Assembly (NCBI RefSeq): GCF_014779795.1
Contig: NZ_JACXZS010000001.1
Span: 248,001-312,000, forward strand
From: Microbacterium helvum
GTDB lineage: Bacteria > Actinomycetota > Actinomycetes > Actinomycetales > Microbacteriaceae
DNA length: 64,000 bases
Direction: 5' to 3'
Below are positions 8,775 to 17,136 of the stretch, in pieces (position 1 is the first letter of the stretch; each line of letters starts with the position of its first letter). Position numbers and translations under genes: made by a program. The notes below the pieces were generated by a model that saw only the letters and a list, made by a program, of their open reading frames with translations, had not been told where the DNA came from and ran no database searches.

Positions 8775-9689
8775 TCAGGACTTGTTGTCGGATTTCTCGG
8801 GCGCGAACAGCATCCGAGCCAGGAGCAGCATCATGAGCGCGAATCCACCCACGAAGGCGACCGGCGCCCACCACCAGCCGACCGTGAACACCAGCACCGC
8901 GATGACGGCGAAGGTGACGAGCCAGATGGCGGCGGTGTAGACGCCGAATCGTGCGGCGGTGTCGGGCTCGCGCTCGAACCGGTTGGGCGGGGTGGCCGCG
9001 GCGAGCTGACGAGTCCAGGCCTTGTGGCGGTTGGTCTGCGTCGCGCCGAGGAACGAGAACAGGATGATGGATGCGATCACGCCCAGCGCCGCGAACACGA
9101 TGCCCCACATCGGCATCGACCCGAATGCGACGAGGGCGACGAAGCCCAGACCGAAGGCGCCGAGCAGCGTCGCGAGGAAGTACCCGGCCGCCCGGTTCTG
9201 CGGCATCGGGTGGTTCGTGGTGGTCTCTTGCGAGAGCGAGTCGCCGACGAGGAGTGCGAGGCCCGTCGACGCCATGCCGAACAGCCCGATCTGGGTGCCG
9301 AGCGGGAGCGGGAGGACGCCGCTCGCGCCGAGGATCGCCAGCGTGATCCCGACGACCGCCGCGATCGACCACACCACGGCCCGCACCACGAAGCCGGGCT
9401 TCGGGCGCACGCGATGGCGTTGCATGAGCGCGACATACGGGTCGGTGGGGCGGCGGGATGCGGCATCCCCCACTCGATCGTCTGCCGTCTCTTCGAGAAG
9501 CGCACGGACGTCGCCGAGCTCGGCGATCGCCTGCTGCGCGGCGTCGCCCGGCGCGACGCCGGCCGCCTCGAGCTCGTCGGCGCGGGCCATCAGATTGGCA
9601 CGGACCTCTTCTTTCAGATCCTGGGCGTCGGGCGTCATGTCGACGCCGTGAAAGGCCTCGTCGAGAAGGCGATGGATGTCGGTGTTCAC
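8775..9689 (-). CDS. HAAS-domain multi-pass membrane protein
   Basis: A 304-residue protein. The start is taken at GTG 9689, which overlaps the stop of padR (GTGA), rather than the longer frame. The N-terminal 65 residues form the alpha-helical permease-prefix/HAAS domain (DEAFHGVDMTPDAQDLKEEV, then AIAELGDVRALLEE). This domain commonly sits next to PadR regulators. About six transmembrane helices follow from residue 100 on, ending in WWWAPVAFVGGFALMMLLLA. It lies 65 bp before the ABC ATPase and probably belongs to the same operon. Its function is not established. A paralogue with the same domain layout is at 28122-29081. Confidence 0.82.
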   Translation of the reverse strand: MNTDIHRLLDEAFHGVDMTPDAQDLKEEVRANLMARADELEAAGVAPGDAAQQAIAELGDVRALLEETADDRVGDAASRRPTDPYVALMQRHRVRPKPGFVVRAVVWSIAAVVGITLAILGASGVLPLPLGTQIGLFGMASTGLALLVGDSLSQETTTNHPMPQNRAAGYFLATLLGAFGLGFVALVAFGSMPMWGIVFAALGVIASIILFSFLGATQTNRHKAWTRQLAAATPPNRFEREPDTAARFGVYTAAIWLVTFAVIAVLVFTVGWWWAPVAFVGGFALMMLLLARMLFAPEKSDNKS

Positions 9690-10039
9690 TTCTGGCTCTC
9701 TTTCACGTCGAGCAGTTCGTCGATGATGCGGCGCGTCGCGGTCCACGCCGCGACGTTGCCGCGGAAGACCGCACGGCCGGCGTCGGTGATCCGGTAGTAC
9801 TTGCGGCGGCCGCCCTGGGACTCGTCGCCCCAGTAGGACTCGACCAGTCCGTCCTTCTCGAGGCGGCGGTAGGTGGCGTACAGCGTCGCCTCTTTGATCT
9901 CGTAGTCGCCGCCGGTCGCGTCGCGGATCGCCTTGTAGATCTCGAAGCCGTACGCGTCGCCGCGCCGCAGCACGCCGAGCACGATCGTGTCGGTGTGCCC
10001 GCGCAGCAGGTCGGCCGCGAACGCGTCGTCTTGTGTCAT
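9686..10039 (-). CDS. PadR family transcriptional regulator
   Basis: This 117-residue winged-helix repressor starts at ATG 10039. The family signature is clear: HTDTIVLGVLRRGDAYGFEI, then EATLYATYRRLEKDGLV in the recognition helix and wing, then GGRRKYYRITDAGR. The C-terminal helix is short, as in the PadR-s2 group. It heads the operon with the HAAS protein and the DrrAB-like exporter, so it likely controls efflux in response to a ligand. Three phased repeats immediately upstream suggest autoregulation. Confidence 0.95.
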   Translation of the reverse strand: MTQDDAFAADLLRGHTDTIVLGVLRRGDAYGFEIYKAIRDATGGDYEIKEATLYATYRRLEKDGLVESYWGDESQGGRRKYYRITDAGRAVFRGNVAAWTATRRIIDELLDVKESQK

Positions 10040-10040
10040 G

Positions 10041-10083
10041 TCAAGTACTGTATCACATCAAGTACTCGTCGGTATCAAGTACT
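10041..10083. promoter_or_regulatory. Putative PadR operator: three phased TCAAGTACT repeats
   Basis: TCAAGTACT occurs at 10041-10049, 10058-10066 and 10075-10083, exactly 17 bp apart, directly upstream of the padR start. Each copy contains the palindrome AGTACT. On the minus strand a TTGATA then, 17 bp later, TGATAC could be -35 and -10 boxes overlapping the repeats. This is an inferred autoregulatory site. Confidence 0.7.
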
Positions 10084-10191
10084 TTGCCAGACCGATATCA
10101 TCCGATCGGCTATCGACGTCGAGCCGACCCGGCGATGCGGCGGGCACGCACGCCGCGCAGAATCGAAGGACTCCCGACTCGAAGGACCGTC

Positions 10192-11427
10192 ATGCGCCGC
10201 TCCCCGCTCCTGCTCGCCATCGCCGCCGGCCTCACCGTCGCGTTGGCAGCGTGCACGGCGCAGAATCCGGATGCCGGCGGTCCCGCCCCGTCCGGCGGCG
10301 CGAGTTCTCCGGCGCCCGAGCCCGAGCTCGCGCCGCTCGATGACGACCTGATCGACGCCGCCTGGGCGAACGACGTCCCCCGGGCGGCCGAGCTCATCGC
10401 CGCAGGCGCCGATGTCGACGCCCAGGACCGCACGCAGCAGTCGGCGTACCTCATCGCGACGAGCGAGGGCTACCTCGACCTGCTGCGCCTCACGCTCGAC
10501 CACGGCGCGAGCATCGACGACAAGGACAGCTGGAACGGCACCGGGCTCATCCGGGCGGCCGAGCGCGGGCACGGCTACGTCGTGGGCGCGCTGCTGCAGG
10601 CGGGGATCGACCGCGACCACGTCAACCGCATCGGCTACCAGGCGATCCACGAGTCGATCTGGCTGGGCGACGACACGCTGGAGTATCACACGACGGTGCG
10701 GGCGCTGGTCGCCGGCGGGGTCGAACTCGACCGGCCGTCGGGCTCCGAGGGCCTCACACCGCTGCAGATGGCTGGGGAGCGCGAGTTCCCGACGGCGGTG
10801 CAGACGCTCACCACCGCGCTGTCATCGGCCGCGCCGGCCGATCCCGATGAGGCCCTGCTCGCCGCCGCGCAGAGCGGAGACGCGGATGCCGCGGCCCTCG
10901 CGCTCCGCGCCGGCGCCGACCTGGAGGTGCGCGACGCCGAGTTGCAGCGCACGCCCCTCATGCACGCGGTGATGGAGGACCACGTCTCGGTCGCGCAGCT
11001 GCTGGTCGCGATGGGCGCCGATCCCGACGCGTTCGACTACCGTCAGGACACCCCGTGGGTCATGACCGGTGTCACCGGCAGCGTCGCGATGCTCGAGGCG
11101 CTCCTGCCCGGGCAGCCCGACCTGTCGATCCCCAATCGCCGCGGCGGCACGCCGGCCCATCCCGCCGCCGAGCGCGGACACGTCGAGTACATCCGTCGCG
11201 TCGTCCAGGTACCGGGCGTCGACCTCGACCGCGTCAACCTCAACGGCTGGACCGCCCTCTTGGAGGCAGTCGTCTTCGGCGACGGCGGGGCGGACCAGCA
11301 GGAGATCGTGCGACTGCTGCTCGCCGCGGGCGCAGACCCCGGCATCCGTGACGCCGCCGGCCTGACGGCGCGCGAAGAGGCCGAGCGCCGCGGCTTCCCC
11401 GAGCTGGCCACCCTGCTGCCCGACTGA
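10192..11427 (+). CDS. Ankyrin-repeat lipoprotein
   Basis: A 411-residue exported protein. The start at ATG 10192 follows GAAGGA at 10181 and yields a clear lipoprotein signal, MRRSPLLLAIAAGLTVALAA followed by Cys 21. The longer open frame upstream overlaps the padR operator and is not used. After an Ala/Pro/Gly linker the protein consists of tandem ankyrin repeats, visible as AAELIAAGADVDAQD, LLRLTLDHGASIDDKD, VAQLLVAMGADPDAFD and IVRLLLAAGADPGIRD. Ankyrin repeats bind proteins, so it is probably a membrane-anchored interaction scaffold outside the cell. Neighbours give no clue to a partner. Confidence 0.9.
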   Translation: MRRSPLLLAIAAGLTVALAACTAQNPDAGGPAPSGGASSPAPEPELAPLDDDLIDAAWANDVPRAAELIAAGADVDAQDRTQQSAYLIATSEGYLDLLRLTLDHGASIDDKDSWNGTGLIRAAERGHGYVVGALLQAGIDRDHVNRIGYQAIHESIWLGDDTLEYHTTVRALVAGGVELDRPSGSEGLTPLQMAGEREFPTAVQTLTTALSSAAPADPDEALLAAAQSGDADAAALALRAGADLEVRDAELQRTPLMHAVMEDHVSVAQLLVAMGADPDAFDYRQDTPWVMTGVTGSVAMLEALLPGQPDLSIPNRRGGTPAHPAAERGHVEYIRRVVQVPGVDLDRVNLNGWTALLEAVVFGDGGADQQEIVRLLLAAGADPGIRDAAGLTAREEAERRGFPELATLLPD

Positions 11428-11447
11428 CGGGCTGACGGCGAAACCGG

Positions 11448-12311
11448 TCAGCTCGCCGCGAGCCGCGCCTTCTCGGCGGCGACGTCGAACGTCGCCGCGG
11501 GCCAGTGCGGGTCGATGGACTCCAGCGCCTCCAGCAGCAGGTGCTGCACCGCCAGGCGCGCGTACCACTTGCGGTCGGCGGGCACCACGTACCACGGCGC
11601 GTGATCGGTCGAGGTGCGCTCGAACACCGTCTGGTACGCGGCCATGTACGACGGCCACAGCTCGCGCTCGTCGACGTCGCCGGGGTTGTACTTCCAGTGC
11701 TTGTCGGCGCGGTCGAGCCGCTCCATGAGCCGCTCCTTCTGCTCGTCCGGCGAGATGTGCAGCATGACCTTGACGATGCGCGTCCCCGACTCCGACACGC
11801 GCTTCTCGAACTCGTTGATCGCCCCGTAGCGGCGCTCGATCTCTTCGGCCGGCGCGAGCGAGCGCACCCGCCCGATCAGCACGTCCTCGTAGTGCGAGCG
11901 ATCGAACACGCCGATGAGCCCCGGCTCGGGCAGGCGCTTCTCGATGCGCCACAGGAAGTCGTGCTCCAGCTCTTCGGGCGTCGGCTTCTTGAAGGCGGCG
12001 AGCGCGATGCCCTGCGGGTCGGTCGACCCGACGACGTGTCGGATGATGCCGCCCTTGCCCGCGGAGTCCATGGCCTGCAGCACCAGCAGCACCGAGGCAT
12101 CCGTCGCGTCGACGCGGCTCTGCGCGAACAGGCGCTCCTGATACTCGTCGAGCTGCGCGGCGCCGGATTTCAGGTCCTCGGCGGCCGCGTGCTTGTCGTG
12201 CTCGTATCCGGGGGTGGAACGGGGGTCGACGTCGGCGAGGACGAATCCTCCACCGACGCGCAGGAGCTCGGCGACGTCGCCGCTCCAGTGCTTCTGACTC
12301 AAGGCGATCAT
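11448..12311 (-). CDS. ppk2: Polyphosphate kinase 2 family protein
   Basis: A 287-residue enzyme of the PPK2 family, which transfers phosphate between polyphosphate and nucleotides. The start is ATG 12311; the extra 22 codons upstream lack family resemblance. Walker A is seen as AMDSAGKGGIIRH. The Walker B region is VFDRSHYEDVLIGRVR, and the lid arginine region follows around INEFEKRVSESGTRIVK. The later block DRADKHWKYNPGDVDER is also typical. One PPK2 domain means class I or III; which nucleotide is phosphorylated cannot be fixed from sequence. It converges on the ankyrin gene with a 20-bp gap. Confidence 0.93.
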   Translation of the reverse strand: MIALSQKHWSGDVAELLRVGGGFVLADVDPRSTPGYEHDKHAAAEDLKSGAAQLDEYQERLFAQSRVDATDASVLLVLQAMDSAGKGGIIRHVVGSTDPQGIALAAFKKPTPEELEHDFLWRIEKRLPEPGLIGVFDRSHYEDVLIGRVRSLAPAEEIERRYGAINEFEKRVSESGTRIVKVMLHISPDEQKERLMERLDRADKHWKYNPGDVDERELWPSYMAAYQTVFERTSTDHAPWYVVPADRKWYARLAVQHLLLEALESIDPHWPAATFDVAAEKARLAAS

Positions 12312-12440
12312 GCGCCCATCATGGCGTGCTTCGGGATGCTGCACGCGCAACGGCTCCAGTTCGGTGTTGCGGCGCACCAGATCTGTGGCGCCTCGACAGC
12401 GAAGTGCAGCCCTTCGCCAGGAGGTGGTGGATGCCGGCGC

Positions 12441-14258
12441 TCAGCGCTCGAGCGGAACCTCGATGAGCTGGCGGCCGCCCACGGGCGACGTGAGCGCCTG
12501 GTCGAGCGCGGATCGGGTCGTGACGCGACGGTACTCCCACCCGTAGGCGAGAGCGAGCTGCTCCAGCCGCACCGTGTGCGGCGTGTAGAGCACGCGGTCC
12601 ATCGCCTCGGCACCCGCAACGGCGGCCACCTCGAGCCCGTCGAAGATCGTGCCGCCGCCGTCGTTCCCCACGATGAGCTGGAGGCGGGGCTCATCCTCGT
12701 GCGGCGGCAGCAGCAGCGCGCCGACATCATGCAGCACCGCCAGGTCGCCGAGCAGCACGCGGGTGACGCCTGCCCCGGCGCCGGACTGGCTCGCCAGGGC
12801 GATGCCGGTCGCGGTGGCGATGGTGCCGTCGATCCCCGCCAGGCCGCGGTTGGAGTGCACCGGCACCTTCTTGCCGGGCAGCACCTCGTCGGCCACGCGC
12901 ACGAGCCGCGACGACCCGAACACGAGCCGGTCGTGCGGCCACGTCGCGCGCCACACCGCATCCACCAGTGCGACACGATCCAGCGGCGCGCGGATCACCT
13001 GCAGCTCGGCGGCGATCGCCCCGAGCCGTTCGGCGGGTTCGGCCGACGACAGGCCGTCGGCGTCGGGCGCCGGCGGCGTGAGGTCGACGGCCGCGGCACG
13101 GGAGGCCAGCATCCATTCGCCGAGCCAGGCGCGGTCGGGGTCGCCGGTGGCGACGGCGATGCGGTCGACGGCGATCGTGGCACCGTTGAGGTTGAGCGGC
13201 TCGCCCGGACCCCGCACCGCGATCACCTCGACGTCGGGGGCGGTCAGCAGCCGTGCGGCCTCGCGGCTGAGCGTCGGGTGTCCCAGCACGATGACCCGCT
13301 CGATCCGGCCGCCCAGGCCGGGCTCGCGCAGCAGGGTGCGGTAGCCGTGGACGAGCTGCCTGCCGAAGCGCGCGCCGCTGACGATCTCGGCGATGAGCGG
13401 CCACCCGCCGGCGTGCGCCAGCTCCTCTGCGTCGGGGCCGGCGTCGGCGCCCGCGAGCACGACGGTGCACGGGCCGCGTTCGAGCACGAACGGTGCGTCC
13501 TCGGGCTCGGTCGGGACGTCGGACTCGCCGATCCCTCCCCCGCCCTGGTACAGGGCTCCGGACGGCTCGTCCTCGGGCTCGGCGTCGGCCGGCGGCCCGT
13601 CGGGGTCGGGCGCCGTGTACAGCTCGGCCGCCGGAACCCCGAGCCACGACGGCAGGGAGCCGGCCAGCGGCTCGCGGTACGGCAGGTTCAGGTGCACGGG
13701 CCCGGGCGACCAGGTTCCCTCGCCGAGAGCCGCCGCGAAGGCCGCCTCCGCCACCGAGCGCAGCATCGCGCTCTGCTCGTGCGCGCCGTCCGGGTCGACC
13801 GCCTCGGGCACGGGCAGGTCGGCCTCGAATCGCACGGTGGGGGCGAACATCCCCGGCTGGCGAGTGGTCTGGTTGGCGCCGACGCCCCGCAGCTCGGGCG
13901 GACGGTCCGCGGTCAGCAGCAGCAGAGGCACTCCCGCGTGATGGGCCTCGAGCGCGGCCGGCAGCAGGTTGGCGACCGCCGTGCCGGACGTGCACACCAC
14001 GGCCGCCGGCATCCCCGACTCCCGTCCGATGCCGAGCGCGGTGAAGCCGGCGACGCGCTCATCGAGCCGCACATGCAGGCCGATCGCGCCGCGACGTTCG
14101 AACTCCGCGGCGACCAGAGCGAGGGCCTGCGAGCGCGACCCGGGACTCACCACGACGTGGCGCACGCCGAGCTCGACGAGGCGGCCCAGCAGCGCCGCCG
14201 CCGCATCGGTCGCGGGCGCGGCTCTTCTCGCGCGCTCGGCGCTGTGCGGGTCGGTCAC
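12441..14258 (-). CDS. menD: SEPHCHC synthase (2-succinyl-5-enolpyruvyl-6-hydroxy-3-cyclohexene-1-carboxylate synthase)
   Basis: This 605-residue thiamine-diphosphate enzyme joins isochorismate and 2-oxoglutarate. The start is taken as GTG 14258, two bases after the stop of the upstream gene; the longer frame upstream is a shadow of that gene. The N-terminal motif is VVVSPGSRSQALALVA. The ThDP-binding region near the C terminus is LLGDLAVLHDVGALLL followed by NDGGGTIFDGLEV, both MenD hallmarks. A Pro/Glu/Asp-rich linker of about 40 residues between the first two domains makes it somewhat longer than most relatives. It is probably cotranscribed with the PLDc_N gene. Confidence 0.95.
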   Translation of the reverse strand: MTDPHSAERARRAAPATDAAAALLGRLVELGVRHVVVSPGSRSQALALVAAEFERRGAIGLHVRLDERVAGFTALGIGRESGMPAAVVCTSGTAVANLLPAALEAHHAGVPLLLLTADRPPELRGVGANQTTRQPGMFAPTVRFEADLPVPEAVDPDGAHEQSAMLRSVAEAAFAAALGEGTWSPGPVHLNLPYREPLAGSLPSWLGVPAAELYTAPDPDGPPADAEPEDEPSGALYQGGGGIGESDVPTEPEDAPFVLERGPCTVVLAGADAGPDAEELAHAGGWPLIAEIVSGARFGRQLVHGYRTLLREPGLGGRIERVIVLGHPTLSREAARLLTAPDVEVIAVRGPGEPLNLNGATIAVDRIAVATGDPDRAWLGEWMLASRAAAVDLTPPAPDADGLSSAEPAERLGAIAAELQVIRAPLDRVALVDAVWRATWPHDRLVFGSSRLVRVADEVLPGKKVPVHSNRGLAGIDGTIATATGIALASQSGAGAGVTRVLLGDLAVLHDVGALLLPPHEDEPRLQLIVGNDGGGTIFDGLEVAAVAGAEAMDRVLYTPHTVRLEQLALAYGWEYRRVTTRSALDQALTSPVGGRQLIEVPLER

Positions 14259-14259
14259 G

Positions 14260-14742
14260 TCAGCCGATGGCTCCGCGCTGACCACGGGCGTCGTCGTCGC
14301 CGTCGGCGGGGCGGGCAGGCGGCGTCGCCGGCGGAGTGCCGCCCGTCGCGGCGGCACCAGGGGTGGCACCGGCTGCGGGATCCTCGGATGCCGCCGGCCG
14401 GGCCGGACGGTTCCACTTCGGGTCGTCGTCCTCGGAGTCCAGCGCCGCGAGCTCTTCCTCCAGGCGACGGATGCGCTCATCCTGGTCGCTGATGGGGCCC
14501 AGCGTGCCGAGGAACTCGGGGTCGTCGTCAGGAGCACGACGCAGCACCGCGACCGAGCCGCGAGCGCGACCCACCGCCAGCCACAGGATGCCGCCCAGCA
14601 CAGGCAGCAGCACGACGATGAGCACCCAGACGGGCTTGCTCACACCGCGGTGACGGATCGGAGGCTGGATGGCACAGTCGACGATGGTGAAGACCCAGAA
14701 CACTGTCGCCACCAGGGCCAGAATGAGCAGCCCACGAGCCAT
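14260..14742 (-). CDS. Small PLDc_N-domain membrane protein
   Basis: A 160-residue protein. The first 60 residues contain two hydrophobic helices with the conserved FTIVDCAIQP between them and SKPVWVLIVVLLPVLGGILW after it, the pattern of the phospholipase D nuclease N-terminal (PLDc_N) family. No phospholipase HKD motif is present, so it is not an enzyme of that class. The remainder is a charged and then Ala/Pro/Gly-rich cytoplasmic tail with a short coiled-coil-like stretch (ERIRRLEEELAALDSE). It immediately precedes menD. Its role is unknown. Confidence 0.85.
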   Translation of the reverse strand: MARGLLILALVATVFWVFTIVDCAIQPPIRHRGVSKPVWVLIVVLLPVLGGILWLAVGRARGSVAVLRRAPDDDPEFLGTLGPISDQDERIRRLEEELAALDSEDDDPKWNRPARPAASEDPAAGATPGAAATGGTPPATPPARPADGDDDARGQRGAIG

Positions 14743-14817
14743 GGCTCCATCCTAGGCTGGCGCGGCCGATCACGGGCGCCGGAGGGCCGCTCCGTGACGC
14801 AAACGTAGGATGGACGG

Positions 14818-15114
14818 GTGAAAGCACGCTCCGCCATCGTCTACTCGGTTCTGCGACTGCTGGCGTTCCTCGTGCCTTTCGGCATCATGATGCTGTTCCC
14901 GATCATGCGCGAGTACTACTGGCTCTCGGCGATCTTCGCGGCCCTCATCGGGCTGAGCCTGTCGATGCTGTTCCTGCGCAAGCCGCTCGACGACGTCACG
15001 ACCGGCCTCGCCGACCGCCGCGCCAAGTCTCGCGCGGCGGCGAGCGACGAAGAGGCTGAGGACGCGGCCGCCGACGCCGCCGGCACCGACTCTCCCGAGG
15101 CTCCCAAGGCCTGA
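14818..15114 (+). CDS. DUF4229 small membrane protein
   Basis: A 98-residue protein starting at GTG 14818. Two transmembrane helices (LLAFLVPFGIMMLFPIM and LSAIFAALIGLSLSMLFL) are followed by KPLDDVTTGLADRRAK and an acidic Ala/Glu-rich tail. This fits the actinobacterial DUF4229 family, of unknown function. It is divergent from the PLDc_N gene and convergent with menA. Confidence 0.82.
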   Translation: MKARSAIVYSVLRLLAFLVPFGIMMLFPIMREYYWLSAIFAALIGLSLSMLFLRKPLDDVTTGLADRRAKSRAAASDEEAEDAAADAAGTDSPEAPKA

Positions 15115-15137
15115 GGCCCCGGACGGGTCTTCGGGGC

Positions 15138-15165
15138 GAGTGGATACCGGGCCCGGCATCCACTC
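15138..15165. repeat. GAGTGGAT...ATCCACTC hairpin
   Basis: An inverted repeat GAGTGGATACCGGG/CCCGGCATCCACTC with one mismatch lies just after the DUF4229 stop. Its outer arms match those of the hairpin at 23315-23345. Confidence 0.75.
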
Positions 15166-15180
15166 GCGCCTTCTTCGCGA

Positions 15181-15264
15181 CTCCGAATATCGGACGATCG
15201 CGCCGTTTCCGGAGTCTTGGCGCCCGCGAGCTCCGGAAAACGCGCAGAACTCCGATATTCGGAG
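15181..15264. repeat. 84-bp imperfect palindrome
   Basis: The ends are CTCCGAATATCGGA (15181-15194) and TCCGATATTCGGAG (15251-15264), complementary to each other with one offset position. Inside, CGCGCCGTTTCCGGAG is mirrored by CTCCGGAAAACGCG. It lies in the 219-bp convergent gap between the DUF4229 gene and menA, which otherwise holds nothing but the two flanking hairpins. Confidence 0.8.
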
Positions 15265-15296
15265 CGCCGTGAGCGGCGTGCGAACGGTGCGACGAC

Positions 15297-15320
15297 GGGA
15301 TGCCGGGCGCCCGGCATCCC
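15297..15320. repeat. 24-bp perfect palindrome, same core as 5141-5162
   Basis: A perfect palindrome with core GATGCCGGGCGCCCGGCATC stands 13 bp before the menA stop. The inner 22 bp is identical to the palindrome at 5141-5162 about 10 kb away. Confidence 0.85.
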
Positions 15321-15333
15321 GATCACGCAGGTG

Positions 15334-16317
15334 TCAGCCGATGAAGGCCCACATGAGGAAGGCGCCGTAGGCGACGGACGTCAGCGACGTGAGGCCGAGG
15401 GCGACGACGAGCTCGCGAGGATCGCGGTAGGTCCAGACGATGAGCATCGCCGGAAGGCCCGCGAGCAGTGCGAGGAGGGTCAGCCACGCGATCGGGTAGC
15501 CGATCCAGGCGAGGAACACCGCGATGAGGAACGCGATCACGAGGAACACCGTGAACAGCACCTGCGTCGCACGGCGGCCGATCAGCACCGTGAGGGTCTT
15601 CTTGCCGGCCTTGCGGTCCTGGTCGATGTCGCGCAGGTTGTTCGCGAGCAGCACGGCGCACGCGATGAGGCCCGCGCCGACCGCGCCGAACCAGGCCTCC
15701 TGGGGCAGGGCGAGCGCCTGCACCCACGTGGTGCCGAGGGTTGCGACCAGGCCGAAGAACACGAAGACGAAGAGCTCGCCGAGGCCGTAGTACCCGTAGG
15801 GGCGCTTGCCGCCGGTGTAGAACCAGGCCGCGATGATGCACACCGCGCCGACGGCGATGAGCCACCACTGCTGCGTGCGGATCGTGATGGCGAGCCCCGC
15901 CAGCGCCGCGATCGCGAAGAACGCCAGCGCGACGATCAGCACCGTGCGCGGCTTGGCGCGGCGGCTGGCGGTCAGCCGCGACGGGCCGACCCGGAAGTCG
16001 TCGGTGCCGCGGATGCCGTCGCTGTAGTCGTTCGCGTAGTTGACGCCGATCTGCAGCGACACCGACACGATGAGGCAGAACAGCGCGATCACCCAGTGGA
16101 ACACGTCCGCCACGATGATCGCGGCACCCGTGCCGATCAGGATCGGGGTGATCGCGAGCGGCAGCGTGCGCAGGCGCGCAGCGCCGATCCAGTCGCGCGC
16201 CGTCGCCTTCTCGACGTGCGCGGGGTCGCGCGAGACGTGCGACTTCTGCGGGTTGCCGCGCGGGTGCTGCTTCTTCGGGCCCGCGGTCTTGCGCTTCTTG
16301 CTCGGGGTTCCTGCCAC
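15334..16317 (-). CDS. menA: 1,4-dihydroxy-2-naphthoate polyprenyltransferase
   Basis: This 327-residue integral membrane enzyme attaches the polyprenyl chain to DHNA, giving demethylmenaquinone. The start is GTG 16317. A basic N-terminal tail of about 40 residues precedes the enzyme. The first Asp-rich motif is NYANDYSDGIRGTDD and the second is NNLRDIDQDRKAGKKTL; both bind Mg2+-diphosphate in the UbiA superfamily. Eight to nine hydrophobic helices cover the rest, ending in SVAYGAFLMWAFIG. It is surrounded by other men genes and by palindromic repeats on both sides. Confidence 0.95.
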   Translation of the reverse strand: MAGTPSKKRKTAGPKKQHPRGNPQKSHVSRDPAHVEKATARDWIGAARLRTLPLAITPILIGTGAAIIVADVFHWVIALFCLIVSVSLQIGVNYANDYSDGIRGTDDFRVGPSRLTASRRAKPRTVLIVALAFFAIAALAGLAITIRTQQWWLIAVGAVCIIAAWFYTGGKRPYGYYGLGELFVFVFFGLVATLGTTWVQALALPQEAWFGAVGAGLIACAVLLANNLRDIDQDRKAGKKTLTVLIGRRATQVLFTVFLVIAFLIAVFLAWIGYPIAWLTLLALLAGLPAMLIVWTYRDPRELVVALGLTSLTSVAYGAFLMWAFIG

Positions 16318-16372
16318 GAGAGCACATCATAGGGCTCCGGTTTGTGTCAGCCGCGGCATCCACTCCTCTCGT

Positions 16373-16455
16373 TCCTCGATTGAGGACGTGGGCCGGGATG
16401 CGGACTGTGGGGCGGTGTGTCGGCCCTCAGCCCGGCAATCCTCCTCAATTGAGGA
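16373..16455. repeat. 83-bp palindromic element with TCCTCGATTGAGGA ends
   Basis: Ends are TCCTCGATTGAGGA (16373-16386) and TCCTCAATTGAGGA (16442-16455). The interior has complementary GCCGGG and CCCGGC segments. It sits in the 211-bp divergent gap between menA and the VOC gene. An element of the same length with the same left end is at 28034-28115. Nothing else is recognisable in the gap except possible promoters. Confidence 0.85.
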
Positions 16456-16528
16456 GCGCCGCCGCTCCGCCCCCTGCGAGCGTCAACCCCCTGGCCGGCC
16501 AGGCGGCGCGCGTCGCAGGATGGTCGGC

Positions 16529-16912
16529 ATGCTGAGCATCGGATCCATCGTCCTGACCGTCGAAGACATCGGCCGCGCCGGCGACTTCTGGCGAGAGGCT
16601 CTCGGGTACGTCAACAGGAGTGAGCCGAGCGAGGACTGGGTGATCCTCGACCCGCCGGGCAAGGCGCACTGGGCGGCGCCGGGCGCCAGCCTCGCCTTGT
16701 CGGTCACGGGCTATCCGCAGCACTATCCGCCCCGCATCCACCTCGACCTCTATGCCGAGGATCAGGCGGCCGAGATCGAGCGCCTGCTCGCGCTCGGCGC
16801 CCGCGAGGTCGACTGGGACCATTACCCCGAGGGCGCGGACTGGGTCGTGCTCGAAGACACCGAGGGCAACCGGTTCTGCGTGGTGCAGACAGGCCCGTAC
16901 CCGCAGCCCTGA
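16529..16912 (+). CDS. VOC family (glyoxalase/bleomycin resistance-like) protein
   Basis: A 127-residue protein. The start at ATG 16529 has AGGA about 8 bp before it; an in-frame ATG at 16520 is possible. It consists of the paired beta-alpha-beta-beta-beta modules of the VOC fold: IGSIVLTVEDIGRAGDFWRE at the start, HLDLYAEDQAAEIERLLALG in the middle and WVVLEDTEGNRFCVVQTG at the end. The Glu and His positions for a divalent metal are partly present. Members include lyases, dioxygenases and antibiotic-binding proteins; no substrate can be assigned. Confidence 0.88.
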   Translation: MLSIGSIVLTVEDIGRAGDFWREALGYVNRSEPSEDWVILDPPGKAHWAAPGASLALSVTGYPQHYPPRIHLDLYAEDQAAEIERLLALGAREVDWDHYPEGADWVVLEDTEGNRFCVVQTGPYPQP

Positions 16913-16977
16913 GCCCCGAGGGACACGGGCCGCGTGCGCTGAGCGCTGACGGGCGCACTGCGGTGTCGGCGATGGGT

Positions 16978-17097
16978 GAGACGCCGCAGAGATGCACGAG
17001 CCGCCGCACGATGGTGTCGGCTTTGCGGCGTCTCGTGACGCACTGCGGCATCTCAGCGAAGCGCGGGCCCGGACGCGAGTCAGCGTGCGGCGTCTCG
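16978..17097. repeat. GAGACGCCGCA / TGCGGCGTCTC inverted and direct repeats
   Basis: GAGACGCCGCA at 16978-16988 is mirrored by TGCGGCGTCTCG at 17024-17035 and again at 17086-17097. CGCACTGCGG also occurs twice (near 16954 and 17039). This is all that is visible in the 224-bp convergent gap between the VOC gene and menE. Confidence 0.75.
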
Positions 17098-17136
17098 CGC
17101 CGGCGGGCGGCGCCTCGCACGCGCGACCGGGGCGCG

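Noticed and set aside
12312..12377. Extending the PPK2 start 22 codons upstream to 12377.
   Set aside because: The added residues do not resemble the family, and the ATG at 12311 gives a normal N terminus.
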